A stretch of DNA of 64,000 nucleotides from Paenarthrobacter nitroguajacolicus. GTDB taxonomy: Bacteria > Actinomycetota > Actinomycetes > Actinomycetales > Micrococcaceae. Position 1 is the first letter of the stretch, and every line of letters begins with the position of its first letter. The stretch is from the NCBI RefSeq assembly GCF_007786235.1, contig NZ_VNFK01000005.1:124001-188000 (forward strand), read 5' to 3'. The notes below the pieces were generated by a model. That model ran no database searches and was not told the DNA's origin. It worked only from the letters and a program-made list of their open reading frames with translations. This document shows, in pieces, positions 48,628 through 57,238 of the stretch. The position numbers and the translations under genes were made by a program.

Positions 48628-48855
48628 CTACTCTCCTAGTCGTCGCATCTCGGCAAGAAACCGGGCTTCATCCCAAGGTGCGCCATCCGGGGCGTGGAGG
48701 CCCAGGTCGTTGAGGCCGGCGATCACTCCCGTGAGGTGGTGGGTGCCCCGGCTGAAGATTTCGGCCAGGGCCCCTGACAGCTTCTTTTCGTAGGGGCTGA
48801 CCGGTTTGCCCAGCCGCGACTGAGCCGGTTCAAGATACAGTTCAGGCATTTCCAT
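48628..48855 (-). CDS. small recombinase-like helix-turn-helix protein
   Basis: A protein of about 75 residues; the frame is open to 48879. After PYEKKLSGALAEIFSRGTHHLTGVIAGLNDLGLHAPDGAPWDEARFLAEMRRLG, the second half matches the helix-turn-helix found in the recombinase domain of serine recombinases (xxLNxxGxxxxxGxxWxxxxxxxxL), but there is no catalytic domain. Such stand-alone proteins occur next to Rieske oxygenase genes. Three starts are possible (48879, 48855, 48849); the gene overlaps the end of the upstream gene by 8-38 bp. Role unknown; regulatory or scaffold functions are possible. Confidence 0.7.
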   Translation of the reverse strand: MEMPELYLEPAQSRLGKPVSPYEKKLSGALAEIFSRGTHHLTGVIAGLNDLGLHAPDGAPWDEARFLAEMRRLGE

Positions 48856-49384
48856 CTTCTTCGGGTCGGGTGAAGGCATGGAGTCCTTCAGCTATGTTGA
48901 TAAATGATGTGGCCCACTCGTTGAAAGAATGCGGCCGGCTGCGGTGCGCTGGCACCTCGCAGTTGTCGATGATCACGAAGACTCCGTCCTTGATTCCTCC
49001 GGCCACGCTTTGCGGCTTGGAGATGTCAGTGTCGAACGTGGGGGCGGCGGCGATGACCAACGTGGGCGCCTGTACGTCCCCCAAGAGCTCCTGATATCCA
49101 GGGAGGGCAGGGTCCACCTCCGGATCTCCCAGAATGAGGCTCTTCACCAGGGCGGGCCGCCGTGCACCCAGAGCGATGGCTTCGAACGCGGCCACACCCG
49201 TGGCTATGAGATGGACGGGGGTGCTTTGTGCCTCCATGTCGGCGGACGCAGTTGACGCAGCCCATTCCTGGATATCCGCCGAATTATGCAGGCACACCAC
49301 TGAATGCCGGGTTGCCGAGGGCTCCGAGGACGGCCCTGTTGTTCCAGTTGCCCTGTCCAGCTCGCTGAACTCCAGGATCTCCAT
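48842..49384 (-). CDS. degenerate alpha/beta-hydrolase-fold protein
   Basis: A 180-residue protein matching the C-terminal two thirds of the alpha/beta hydrolase fold (PVHLIATGVAAFEAIALGARRPALVKSLILGDPEVDP; APTLVIAAAPTFDTD). The nucleophile elbow GxSxG reads ATGVA, so the catalytic serine is absent, and the N-terminal HGxxG oxyanion strand is missing. It is much shorter than the usual 250-280 residues. Its ATG touches the TAG of the ThDP enzyme gene, indicating tight coupling, so it may be a non-catalytic partner rather than a decaying gene. Confidence 0.7.
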   Translation of the reverse strand: MEILEFSELDRATGTTGPSSEPSATRHSVVCLHNSADIQEWAASTASADMEAQSTPVHLIATGVAAFEAIALGARRPALVKSLILGDPEVDPALPGYQELLGDVQAPTLVIAAAPTFDTDISKPQSVAGGIKDGVFVIIDNCEVPAHRSRPHSFNEWATSFINIAEGLHAFTRPEEDGNA

Positions 49385-51094
49385 CTACGCCTCCCTGCCA
49401 GCAGTTGCAGGTATGTGGACCGGCGGAACAAAGGGACCTGGTTGCGGGTTCAGGCTGGTGACATCTATTTCGATGACGGCCGGCCCACGGACTTCGATGG
49501 CTTGCTCCAAGGCGGCGTCAAAGCTTCCAGACCCCCGCACGCGCCAAAACGGTAAGTTCAGTGACCGGGACAAAAGCTGGAAATCGGGTGTGCAGAGATC
49601 CACGCCCGCGCGTGCAAAGCCGTTCGCCTCCTGCAGGTTACGGAGAACCCCATATCCGCCGTCGTTGAAGACCATGACCACGCACCAAGCGCCTGTACCA
49701 GCCAGTGTGGCGAGTTCGCCGAGGTGAACTGCCAGGCCGCCGTCGCCAACTATGACTGCCGTGGGAACCTCCGGCCGCGCGCAGGAGGCGCCAATCCCCA
49801 TGGCCAAGCCTTGGCCTATGCCGCCGCCCACCGGAAAGATGTTGGTTTCCCGAGAGAAGACAGGGAAAAGCCGGTTTCCCCACTGGCTCGAGGGAATGGT
49901 GACGTCCCGGGCAATGACCGATTCGCGGGGAAGCCGCCGGCGCAGGCTCTCGGAGATTTCGGCGTAGCCGCCGATGTATTGAGTGAGCTTGTTACGGACA
50001 GCTGCCCGCGTTTCACGGACTCTGGCGGTCCAACCTCCGGCTGGGGACACTGCATGCCTTTTCGCAGCGTTTGCCGAAGACGCTTCCACGTGGCTGTTGA
50101 TGTGTTCAAGGACGGTCCGTGCATCACCCAGCAGACCAACATCGGCGGGGTAGGCACGTCCGATCGCGTCGGCGTCGACGTCGATTTGGAGGTGGGGCGT
50201 GGGCAAGGCGAGGTGATAATGCTTGGTTTCGTTGGAACGGAAGTGCGTTCCAACGCTGATCAGGAGATCCGCGTCCGACAGGAGTGCGGCGACCTCCGGA
50301 GTCGAGGCGAAGTTGCCGATCACCAAGGGATGGTCTTCCGGGATGACTCCGCGGCCGGAGTTGCTGGTCAGCAATCCGGCACCCAAGGACTCAACCAAGG
50401 TGCGCAACGCCGCGCCCGCCCCTGCCGCTCCACCCCCGGCCCAGATCAGCGGGCGTTCCGCCTTGGCTATGAGCGCGACGGCCTGTGCAATGGCGGCCTG
50501 GTCAACCCCCGGGGGCTGATGGGCGGTGACATCGATGGCCCGCTGTTCGTCCGGATGTGCCAGATACTGAAGGTCGATAGGCCACTCGATACTCGACGGG
50601 GTGTGGGGGAGGGCCTGCAAATGCGCGACGGCCTCCTCAAGATCCGCCTCGGCATCCTTGCAGTTGAAAATGGTGCGGGCGTAGCCTGACACTGCGTCCA
50701 ACATCTGCAGTTGTCGGGGAACCTCGTGGATCACCCCGCGGTTCCCGCCAAGGAACTCGCTGTCAATCTGGCCCGTGATGTGCAGGACGCGGCTTCCAGC
50801 GGTCAGCGCCTCCACCATCGAACCAGCGGCGTTGCCCGCCCCGGTTCCAGTGCTGGTCAGGGCCACGCCGAACTTTCCCGTCGCACGTGAGTAGGCGTCC
50901 GCCGCGTTGACGGCGGCGGCCTCGTGGCGCATGGGGACGAACCGGAGTTCCCTGTCGACGGCCTCCACCAACGGGAGATTGTGGATGCTGATGACGCCGA
51001 AGGCGGTGTCGATGCCGTGCCGACGCATCACCCGGACCAGGACATCCCCGCCCGTTGGACCCTTGGGAGCCTCGTTTGATTCTTGCTGTGCCAT
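49385..51094 (-). CDS. thiamine-diphosphate-dependent enzyme (acetolactate synthase/decarboxylase-like)
   Basis: A 569-residue ThDP enzyme with the three-domain plan: Pyr domain with catalytic Glu58 (MRHEAAAVNAADAYSRATG), a central NAD/FAD-like domain (AERPLIWAGGGAAGAGA), and a PP domain with the metal motif VGDGGLAVHLGEL...VVMVFNDGGYGVLRN. The family includes acetolactate synthase, benzoylformate decarboxylase and hydroxyacyl-CoA lyases. Within this operon it probably decarboxylates or cleaves a 2-keto or 2-hydroxy acid formed after ring cleavage, making an aldehyde for the aldehyde dehydrogenase; this is inference. GAAAGAGAA lies upstream. Confidence 0.88.
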   Translation of the reverse strand: MAQQESNEAPKGPTGGDVLVRVMRRHGIDTAFGVISIHNLPLVEAVDRELRFVPMRHEAAAVNAADAYSRATGKFGVALTSTGTGAGNAAGSMVEALTAGSRVLHITGQIDSEFLGGNRGVIHEVPRQLQMLDAVSGYARTIFNCKDAEADLEEAVAHLQALPHTPSSIEWPIDLQYLAHPDEQRAIDVTAHQPPGVDQAAIAQAVALIAKAERPLIWAGGGAAGAGAALRTLVESLGAGLLTSNSGRGVIPEDHPLVIGNFASTPEVAALLSDADLLISVGTHFRSNETKHYHLALPTPHLQIDVDADAIGRAYPADVGLLGDARTVLEHINSHVEASSANAAKRHAVSPAGGWTARVRETRAAVRNKLTQYIGGYAEISESLRRRLPRESVIARDVTIPSSQWGNRLFPVFSRETNIFPVGGGIGQGLAMGIGASCARPEVPTAVIVGDGGLAVHLGELATLAGTGAWCVVMVFNDGGYGVLRNLQEANGFARAGVDLCTPDFQLLSRSLNLPFWRVRGSGSFDAALEQAIEVRGPAVIEIDVTSLNPQPGPFVPPVHIPATAGREA

Positions 51095-51125
51095 CGATTC
51101 TCTTTCGTTGCTTGAATGGTGTTGG

Positions 51126-51962
51126 TCAGACGTACCTGTTGACTCCGCCGCCGACTTCGACGGTTGTTCCAGTGGTGTAGCCGCTCAGGGGTGAGAGCAG
51201 CGTGACGATGTGAAAGGCGACTTCCTCCGCCGTGCCGAACCGTCCCAAGCCGATCCCCCTGTCCTTAGCGATTTCCGCGCTCCATTCCGCATAACCAAGG
51301 TCCGTGACAGCCTTCTCAAATCGCCGTCGCCACTGTCCTGTGTCAATGAGACCGAGCAATACCGAGTTCACCCGGATTCCGTCCGGCGCAAGGTCCTCGG
51401 CGATGGAATGCGTCAGGTTGAGCAGGCCTGCCCTTGCCGCTGACGTAGCGGCAAGGCGGAGTTCGGGCTGCCGGGACAGGATCGCGTTCACGTTCACTAT
51501 GGAGGTGGTGGCCGGTGTGGCAGACGACGACGGCGCGTGGCGGGTTTCCGGGGTGGCCGCGGCTTGCGCGAGGGCATTCCGGGCCGATCTGATGATGTTC
51601 CATGCGCCAAAGATCTTGAGCTCGAACTCTTCGCGGAACTGGTCGTCGGTGGTGGTGTCCAGCGTGGCCATCAGTGAGCGGCCGGCGTTGCACACCAGTC
51701 CGTCCACGCCGCCGAACCGCTGGAGTGTTTGGTCGATGAAACCGTCAGTGGCGCTCCGGTCGGTGACGTCGCACGACGCGAGAAGGATGGAGTCGGGGTC
51801 TGCCCAGGAGAACTCCTCGAATGCGTCGGCCAGCCGCTCGGAGTCCCGTGCGCACGCCGCCACGCGTGCTCCTTCACCAAGAAGGTACCGGGCCGTGGCC
51901 AGGCCTACGCCTGAGCTGGCTCCTGTCACCACCACTGTCCGGTCTTTCAACTGCAGGTCCAT
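51126..51962 (-). CDS. atypical short-chain dehydrogenase/reductase lacking catalytic Tyr and Lys
   Basis: A 278-residue SDR-fold protein. The nucleotide-binding motif VVTGASSGVGLATARYLL at 11-28 and VCNAGRS near 90 are intact. The catalytic YxxxK is replaced: where other SDRs read YSASKAG, this one reads TSAARAGLLN, and the expected serine strand reads SIVNVNAIL. It can therefore bind NAD(P) but not use the classical mechanism. Similar TSAARAG variants exist in other bacteria as far as I recall, so this is a subfamily rather than a mutation. GGAG upstream; 31 bp before the ThDP gene. Confidence 0.85.
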   Translation of the reverse strand: MDLQLKDRTVVVTGASSGVGLATARYLLGEGARVAACARDSERLADAFEEFSWADPDSILLASCDVTDRSATDGFIDQTLQRFGGVDGLVCNAGRSLMATLDTTTDDQFREEFELKIFGAWNIIRSARNALAQAAATPETRHAPSSSATPATTSIVNVNAILSRQPELRLAATSAARAGLLNLTHSIAEDLAPDGIRVNSVLLGLIDTGQWRRRFEKAVTDLGYAEWSAEIAKDRGIGLGRFGTAEEVAFHIVTLLSPLSGYTTGTTVEVGGGVNRYV

Positions 51963-52012
51963 GTACGGTTCTCCTTCTATTGGGGTTCAACTGCGTGGGG
52001 GGATGGTGTGGA

Positions 52013-52756
52013 TTAGTGGCCCATGACGAAACCGCCATCCACGATGATGTTTTGGCCGGTGACAAAAGCTGCGGCATCGGAGATGAGGAACTCCACGACT
52101 CCCGCGACATCGGCAGGGGTCGGCTCGCGCTGCAGTACGCGGTGGTCTTCGTACAGCTGGAACCTGGACGCTGGGACGGCTTCCGTGGCCTCCACCCGGG
52201 TCAGGCCGGGCGCTACGGCGTTAACCCTGATGCCAGCGGGGCCGGCGTCACGAGCCATGGTGCGGGTCATGGACAGGACTGCGCCCTTTGATCCCACGTA
52301 GTGCACCAGTCGGGGAGAGCCGTACAAAGCGGCATCCGAGGCGATATTCACGATGGAACCACTGCCTTTTACCGCCAACTGTGGGTAGAAGTGCTTGCTC
52401 ATGAGCCAGGTCCCAAAAGCGTTCACGTTCATGACACGTTGGAAGAAGGCGTCGTCGAGTTCCCAGAACGCGTCCCCACCCACGCCGTCGGCAAGTGCGG
52501 CGTTGTTGACCAGAGCGTCAGCGCCCCCGAGTTCCTCCACGGCCCTGGCCAGATCAGACACGGAGGAGCTGTCTGCGATGTCGGTGATCTTGGCTGTTGC
52601 CTGGATGCCCTGCGAACGCAGGGCATCCAGCGCTGATTCGGCCAACTCAGGATTCTTCTCGGCCAGCACTACGTGGTCACCGTTCGAGGCAAGCCGTTCC
52701 GCGATGCTGAACCCAAGGCCGCGGCCCGAGCCGCTGACCACCACGAGCCGGCTCAT
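52013..52756 (-). CDS. short-chain dehydrogenase/reductase
   Basis: A 247-residue classical SDR. Rossmann motif SGSGRGLG at 8-15, VNNAALADG near 84, catalytic Ser in IVNIASDAALYG and YxxxK in HYVGSKGAVLSMTR, then the C-terminal FVTGQNIIVDGG. It should oxidise a secondary alcohol or cis-diol; in this operon a dihydrodiol dehydrogenase role after the Rieske oxygenase would fit, though unproven. Its ATG overlaps the hydrolase stop by four bases (ATGA). Confidence 0.9.
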   Translation of the reverse strand: MSRLVVVSGSGRGLGFSIAERLASNGDHVVLAEKNPELAESALDALRSQGIQATAKITDIADSSSVSDLARAVEELGGADALVNNAALADGVGGDAFWELDDAFFQRVMNVNAFGTWLMSKHFYPQLAVKGSGSIVNIASDAALYGSPRLVHYVGSKGAVLSMTRTMARDAGPAGIRVNAVAPGLTRVEATEAVPASRFQLYEDHRVLQREPTPADVAGVVEFLISDAAAFVTGQNIIVDGGFVMGH

Positions 52757-53598
52757 GCCCGGTCCGCCCAGAAACCAAGCATTGCTTCAGCCATAGGTCC
52801 AGGTTGTTCCTGCAGCGCGGCGTGCCCCGCGTCCTCGAGGATCTCGAAGGCGGCGCCGGGGATGAGTTTCGCCACGAACCGGGACTCTTCAACTCCGGTG
52901 ACGAAGTCATCCCGGCCCACAACCACCAGGGACGGAACTTTCAACGCGGTCAACACCACGGCGTTGTTGGTCCGGGCCATCATGCGTGCGGCCGCGGAGT
53001 AGCCCGGCAGGCGGACGGCGGCCATGCCACTGCGAACCGCCTCGGCGACGGTTATCGGCGTCACCGGCGAGACAAGCCTGCGGAAACGCCGGGCGGCAAA
53101 CGCCACGGAACCCACTTCGCCCAATTCACTGATCCGCTTGAGCATCCGGTCGGCGGATTCCCTTGTCAGGCAGGATCCGCGGGTGCTGCTTGCCAGTACA
53201 AGCGAGCTCACCAATTCCGGATACCGAGCCGCGAGCTGGGTGCCGATGACCCCGCCCCACGAGGTGCCGAAGACGTGCACAGGACCGGTTTCAAGCTCAT
53301 TGAGCAACGCGGCAGCCACATCAACGTGGTCCTCGTGGATGGAGGCATCTGTGGACTTGCCGTATCCCGGGGCATCCCAGGAAATCGTTCGGTAGCCGTG
53401 GGCGGTCAGTAGTTCCGCCAGCGGGGCACACGAGTCAGCGTTGCCGCCGATTCCGTGCATCATCAACACCGGTGTCCCGGATCCGCGCAGGTCAACCGAA
53501 ACGCCCTTGGAGGACATCCAACGGACGGCAGGTTCCGTTTCCGGAAGGGGTGCTTGCGGGAGCATCGCAGTCTCGGAGGCGTTAGCGGGCTTCAGCAT
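52753..53598 (-). CDS. alpha/beta hydrolase, meta-cleavage-product-hydrolase type
   Basis: A 281-residue serine hydrolase. Oxyanion strand MMHGIGGNADSC near 47, nucleophile S113 in FGTSWGGVIG, Asp in VVVGRDDFV near 225, and His in DAGHAALQEQP near 262 complete the triad. Enzymes of this type split the C-C bond of ring-cleavage products (BphD/MhpC-like) or hydrolyse lactones. Position next to a VOC dioxygenase and overlap with it by 17 bp support the C-C hydrolase reading. Confidence 0.88.
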   Translation of the reverse strand: MLKPANASETAMLPQAPLPETEPAVRWMSSKGVSVDLRGSGTPVLMMHGIGGNADSCAPLAELLTAHGYRTISWDAPGYGKSTDASIHEDHVDVAAALLNELETGPVHVFGTSWGGVIGTQLAARYPELVSSLVLASSTRGSCLTRESADRMLKRISELGEVGSVAFAARRFRRLVSPVTPITVAEAVRSGMAAVRLPGYSAAARMMARTNNAVVLTALKVPSLVVVGRDDFVTGVEESRFVAKLIPGAAFEILEDAGHAALQEQPGPMAEAMLGFWADRA

Positions 53599-54568
53599 GG
53601 ACGGCCTCCGCGTTCAAGAAGTAGCCCTCGGACCTCGGCTGCACCAACTCCCGGTAGCCGGGGTCCGCCACGCCGGCCATGGCGCTTCGGACGGACGCCG
53701 TTGGCGGTCCAGCCGTTCCCCACTGATCGGACAACTCCGGAGTGCGCTTCCATGTGCGGCAGAGCCAGCTGTCCTCGTCCACTTGGGCAACCTCGGATGT
53801 GTATTCGCACACAAGGTTGTTGGGGTCTGTGAAGTAGGAAAACGTGTTGTCGCCCGGCCCGTGCCGGCCCGGACCCCATTGCGGCGCGATGCCGTGAGAT
53901 TTGAGGCTTCCGATGCCTCGCATGAAGTGATCAATGCTCTGCATCTCGTATGCCACGTGGTTGACGGAAGTCCAGGGTGCTTGGTTGAACGCAATGACGT
54001 GGTGCTCGGCGTTGCAACGGAGGAAGGCCATCTGGTGCTCCGACCAGTCGGAGATGCGCATGCCGAGTACCTGGGTGTAGAAGTCAGTGGCACGATCGAT
54101 GTCTACGGTGTTGAGCACCACATGCGCGATCTTCCGGGGTAAGGCGCGCCGGCCGGCCGGCTCCTGGGACACCACGGCGTGGACATTGGCGGAGAGTTCC
54201 ACCAATCGCCCCTCTGGGTCCACCAGCTGCAATCCGTAACCACCGGCAGCATCATCCAACGGCCCGGGCTCGCGGAAGAGCGGAATTCCCAAGGCCGCGA
54301 GTTTCACGGCGGCCCTGTCCACGTCCTGCGGCGTGGAGAGGGCGAACGAGACTGAACCCAGTCCGTTCCGTTCTGCTTGCTCCAGGCGAAGGATGTGGTG
54401 GTCTGCTCCTGTTCCCCGCAGCCAAAACTTGTTGCCGTCTTCCTCGACGGTGGAGAGGCCCCAGACTTCATGGTAGAAGTCCTTGGCGGCCCCAGTGTGG
54501 GGGACTTTGAGGGAAACCGATCGGAGGGATCGGAGTTTGCATACGGGTTCAGCGGCGAAAAATACCAT
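53582..54568 (-). CDS. two-domain VOC/extradiol-type ring-cleavage dioxygenase
   Basis: A 328-residue protein with two vicinal-oxygen-chelate modules: residues about 12-130 (RSLRSVSLKVPHTGAAKDFYHEVWGL...LVDPEGRLVELSA) and about 145-270 (IAHVVLNTVDIDRATDFYTQVLGMRISD...HVAYEMQSID...FSYFTDPNNLVCEYTS). The second module has the expected metal ligands His (AHVVL), His (NHVAYE) and Glu (CEYT), as in type I extradiol dioxygenases. It probably opens a catechol-like ring to feed the hydrolase. GGAAGG precedes the ATG. Confidence 0.88.
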   Translation of the reverse strand: MVFFAAEPVCKLRSLRSVSLKVPHTGAAKDFYHEVWGLSTVEEDGNKFWLRGTGADHHILRLEQAERNGLGSVSFALSTPQDVDRAAVKLAALGIPLFREPGPLDDAAGGYGLQLVDPEGRLVELSANVHAVVSQEPAGRRALPRKIAHVVLNTVDIDRATDFYTQVLGMRISDWSEHQMAFLRCNAEHHVIAFNQAPWTSVNHVAYEMQSIDHFMRGIGSLKSHGIAPQWGPGRHGPGDNTFSYFTDPNNLVCEYTSEVAQVDEDSWLCRTWKRTPELSDQWGTAGPPTASVRSAMAGVADPGYRELVQPRSEGYFLNAEAVHAEAR

Positions 54569-54608
54569 GGCAACCTTCCAGCTTTGGGTGGGATGGGACG
54601 AACGTGGA

Positions 54609-55586
54609 TCAGAGATTCAGGACCAGTTCCCGCGACCTGCAGCGGGAGACGCAGACGAACATGGACTTGTTTTCTGCCTGTTCGGCAGGGCTGAGGAGGA
54701 AGTCCCGGTGGTCCACGTCTCCTTCCACCACACCCACTTCGCAGGTACCGCAAATGCCCTCGGTGCAGGAACTTGGAACGTTGATTCCGGCTTGGTTCAG
54801 GGCGTCCAGTACCGAAATGTCGGGCCCCACCGCTATCCGTTGACCGTTGCTGAGGCAGACCACCTCAAAACTGGTGGTCTCCTCAGCCGGCGGTGCCGCC
54901 GGCACCGGAGCCTTGAACCTCTCGAGCCGCAGTTGGGCGGGATCTGACATTGCGGCTTCCACTGCTTTCATCAGCGGCTCGGGACCGCAAACATAGACCA
55001 GGGAGTCTTCACCAAGGGACCCTACGGCGCCGGCAATATCGGGAAAATTGCCGTTGGCTTCGTCATCGGCATGGATCGTCACGCGCTCCTGGGGCATCGC
55101 TGAGATCTCGCCAAGAAATGCCATGGTGGCCTTGGACCGGCCCGTGTACAGGAGCGACCAATCGGCCCCGTCTTTTTCGAGTTGCCTGGCCATGGCGATG
55201 ATGGGCGTGATCCCTACGCCGCCGGCCACCAGCACGTAGCTGCCGGCTTCCTCCAGGGAGAAGTTGGTTCGCGGACCTTCCACGTCCAACAAGGAACCGA
55301 CGGGTAGGTCATCGTGGACAAACTTGCTTCCTCCCCGGGAATCGGGAGTGCGAAGCACAGCCACCGTCCAGGACGCCGAGCTCCCGGGATCAGAGCACAG
55401 GGAGTACTCGCGGGTGAGCCCGTTGGGCAGCCGGAGACTCAAGTGCGCGCCGGGAACCCACCCCGGAAGGGGAGCGCCCGAAGGATCAGTCAAGGTCAGG
55501 CTGGTGACGCCATCGGCCTCCCAGCTCTTCTGGTGGACGCGCAGGGTGCGGACTGTGGGACTGCTGGTCACGGGAATGCCTTTCAT
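54609..55586 (-). CDS. Rieske-oxygenase reductase (phthalate-dioxygenase-reductase type)
   Basis: A 325-residue electron-transfer protein. The N-terminal flavin domain (GAHLSLRLPNGLTREYSLCSDPG) and NAD domain (YVLVAGGVGITPIIAMARQL, VYVCGPEPLM) are followed by a C-terminal plant-type [2Fe-2S] domain with Cys in SSCTEGICGTC and a last Cys in FVCVSRC. This domain order is that of VanB and phthalate dioxygenase reductase, partners of single-component Rieske oxygenases such as 47515. ATG 55586 overlaps the aldehyde dehydrogenase stop (ATGA). Confidence 0.93.
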   Translation of the reverse strand: MKGIPVTSSPTVRTLRVHQKSWEADGVTSLTLTDPSGAPLPGWVPGAHLSLRLPNGLTREYSLCSDPGSSASWTVAVLRTPDSRGGSKFVHDDLPVGSLLDVEGPRTNFSLEEAGSYVLVAGGVGITPIIAMARQLEKDGADWSLLYTGRSKATMAFLGEISAMPQERVTIHADDEANGNFPDIAGAVGSLGEDSLVYVCGPEPLMKAVEAAMSDPAQLRLERFKAPVPAAPPAEETTSFEVVCLSNGQRIAVGPDISVLDALNQAGINVPSSCTEGICGTCEVGVVEGDVDHRDFLLSPAEQAENKSMFVCVSRCRSRELVLNL

Positions 55587-57181
55587 GGTTGCTCGACGAC
55601 GGTCTGGCGGCCTGCCCACCCCAAGGGGTTGCCCGACAGGTCCAGATAGATACTCTTTTGCCGCATGTAGGATCGGATGCCCTCACGGCCCTTTTCGATG
55701 CCCAGACCGCTTTCCTTGGTGCCGCTGAAAGGCGTGGAGATGCTGAACTGCTTATAGGTGTTCACCCACACCGTTCCGGCTTGGATCGCTTTGGCTGTGC
55801 GCCATGCGCGTCGATAGTCACTGGTCCAGATTCCGCAGGCAAGGCCGAACACGGTGTCGTTGGCCTCCCTGACAAGGCTCGACTCGTCGTCGAACGGCAG
55901 GACGACAGCAACAGGCCCAAAGATCTCTTCCTGGCAAATAGCGGCGGAATTCTGGACTCCGCTGAGGATGGTGGGGAGGTAGTACGCTCCCGCCTCCAAG
56001 TCCGGATCCTCGGGAGGCCCGCCGCCGCACAGCACCGTCGCCCCATCTCGGCGGGCGGTGTCCACCATGGCTGCCACGCTGTCCCTGTGCGCGTGGGTGA
56101 TCATGGGGCCCACTTGGGTTGCGGGGTCAGTTCCCGGCCCCACTCTGAGGTTCCGGGCCCCCTCTACCAGCCTCCCCACGACTTCTTCGAAGATCGAACG
56201 CTGAATGAAGACCCTGGAACCCGCAATGCAGCTCTGGCCGGACGACGAGAAGATGCCGTACAGGATGCCTGCCACCGCTTGGTCAAGATCAGCGTCGGGG
56301 AACACGATGGTGGGGGACTTGCCTCCAAGTTCCAGGGTGATGGGCATGATCTTCTCCGCGGCAACACGGCCAAGGGTCCGTCCCGTGGACGTACCTCCCG
56401 TAAATGAAATCTTGCCCACCTGAGGGTGGCGGGCCAAAGTTTCTCCCACCGTCCTTCCCGGACCGGGCAGCACGGAGAGCAGTCCAGGCGGCAGGCCGGC
56501 GTCGTCACAAATTCGAGCCAGCAGCAACGAGACCCAAGGGGCCCACACCGGGGGTTTGATGACCACAGCGTTACCGGCGGCGAGTGCTGGTGCGACCTTT
56601 TGGGCGTCACTGGCAATGGGCGAGTTCCACGGGGTGATGGCACCCACTACCCCTACGGGTTCGTACGTGGAAACACTGAGGTAATTGCCGCGTGAGGGAG
56701 TCAGCGCCTCCTCCAAGGTTTCCAATGCAGCTGCCGTATAGCGGAAAGTTCCTGCTGCGCTCAATGCCAAGGCGCGGGTTTCCGAGAGAGTCTTTCCGGT
56801 GTCCAGAGTCTGCAGTTCAGCGATCTTGTCAGCGTTGGCGACGATTGCGTCGCTGATCCGGTACAGGACGGATGCGCGTTCGTGGGGGAGCCGGCGGGCC
56901 CAGCCGCTGCGGTGGACAGCCTCGATGCCTGCCTGAACCGCCTGGTGGACGTCCTCGACAACGGCGCCGTGCAAGGTGGCGAAGCACAATCCCGTCGCGG
57001 GGTCGATGGACTCGATCACGTGCCCGGTTCCCCGCCGCCAGATGCCTCCGACATAGATTTCATCAGGAGTCTCCGGATCCGGGTGATTGCTTGATGCCGC
57101 CTTGGGGAGGACGTCGTACGCCAACGCCTGGCTGGGACCGGCTGGCCCGTCCAGGGGTTCGGTGAGGCTCTCAGGGTTCAT
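55583..57181 (-). CDS. aldehyde dehydrogenase of the catabolic operon
   Basis: A 532-residue NAD(P)-dependent aldehyde dehydrogenase. It has VGAITPWNSPIASDAQKVAPALAAGNAVVIKP, the nucleotide loop FTGGTSTGRTLG, general base Glu in LELGGKSPTIVF, nucleophile Cys in SSGQSCIAGSR and PFSGTKESGLGIEKG. It probably oxidises the aldehyde released in the pathway. ATG 57181 is preferred; the frame continues to a TTG at 57214. It is the first enzyme gene after the transporter genes, 57 bp after the ATPase gene. Confidence 0.9.
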   Translation of the reverse strand: MNPESLTEPLDGPAGPSQALAYDVLPKAASSNHPDPETPDEIYVGGIWRRGTGHVIESIDPATGLCFATLHGAVVEDVHQAVQAGIEAVHRSGWARRLPHERASVLYRISDAIVANADKIAELQTLDTGKTLSETRALALSAAGTFRYTAAALETLEEALTPSRGNYLSVSTYEPVGVVGAITPWNSPIASDAQKVAPALAAGNAVVIKPPVWAPWVSLLLARICDDAGLPPGLLSVLPGPGRTVGETLARHPQVGKISFTGGTSTGRTLGRVAAEKIMPITLELGGKSPTIVFPDADLDQAVAGILYGIFSSSGQSCIAGSRVFIQRSIFEEVVGRLVEGARNLRVGPGTDPATQVGPMITHAHRDSVAAMVDTARRDGATVLCGGGPPEDPDLEAGAYYLPTILSGVQNSAAICQEEIFGPVAVVLPFDDESSLVREANDTVFGLACGIWTSDYRRAWRTAKAIQAGTVWVNTYKQFSISTPFSGTKESGLGIEKGREGIRSYMRQKSIYLDLSGNPLGWAGRQTVVEQP

Positions 57182-57238
57182 GGTCGAATTCCGTCCGTTA
57201 AAAATGCTGGGCAATGGGTAGTCACGTCGTCGCGCCGT

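Noticed and set aside
48628..48855. true site-specific recombinase or mobile-element remnant
   Set aside because: Only the helix-turn-helix part is similar; there is no catalytic serine domain, no flanking repeats, and the gene is embedded in a coherent operon.
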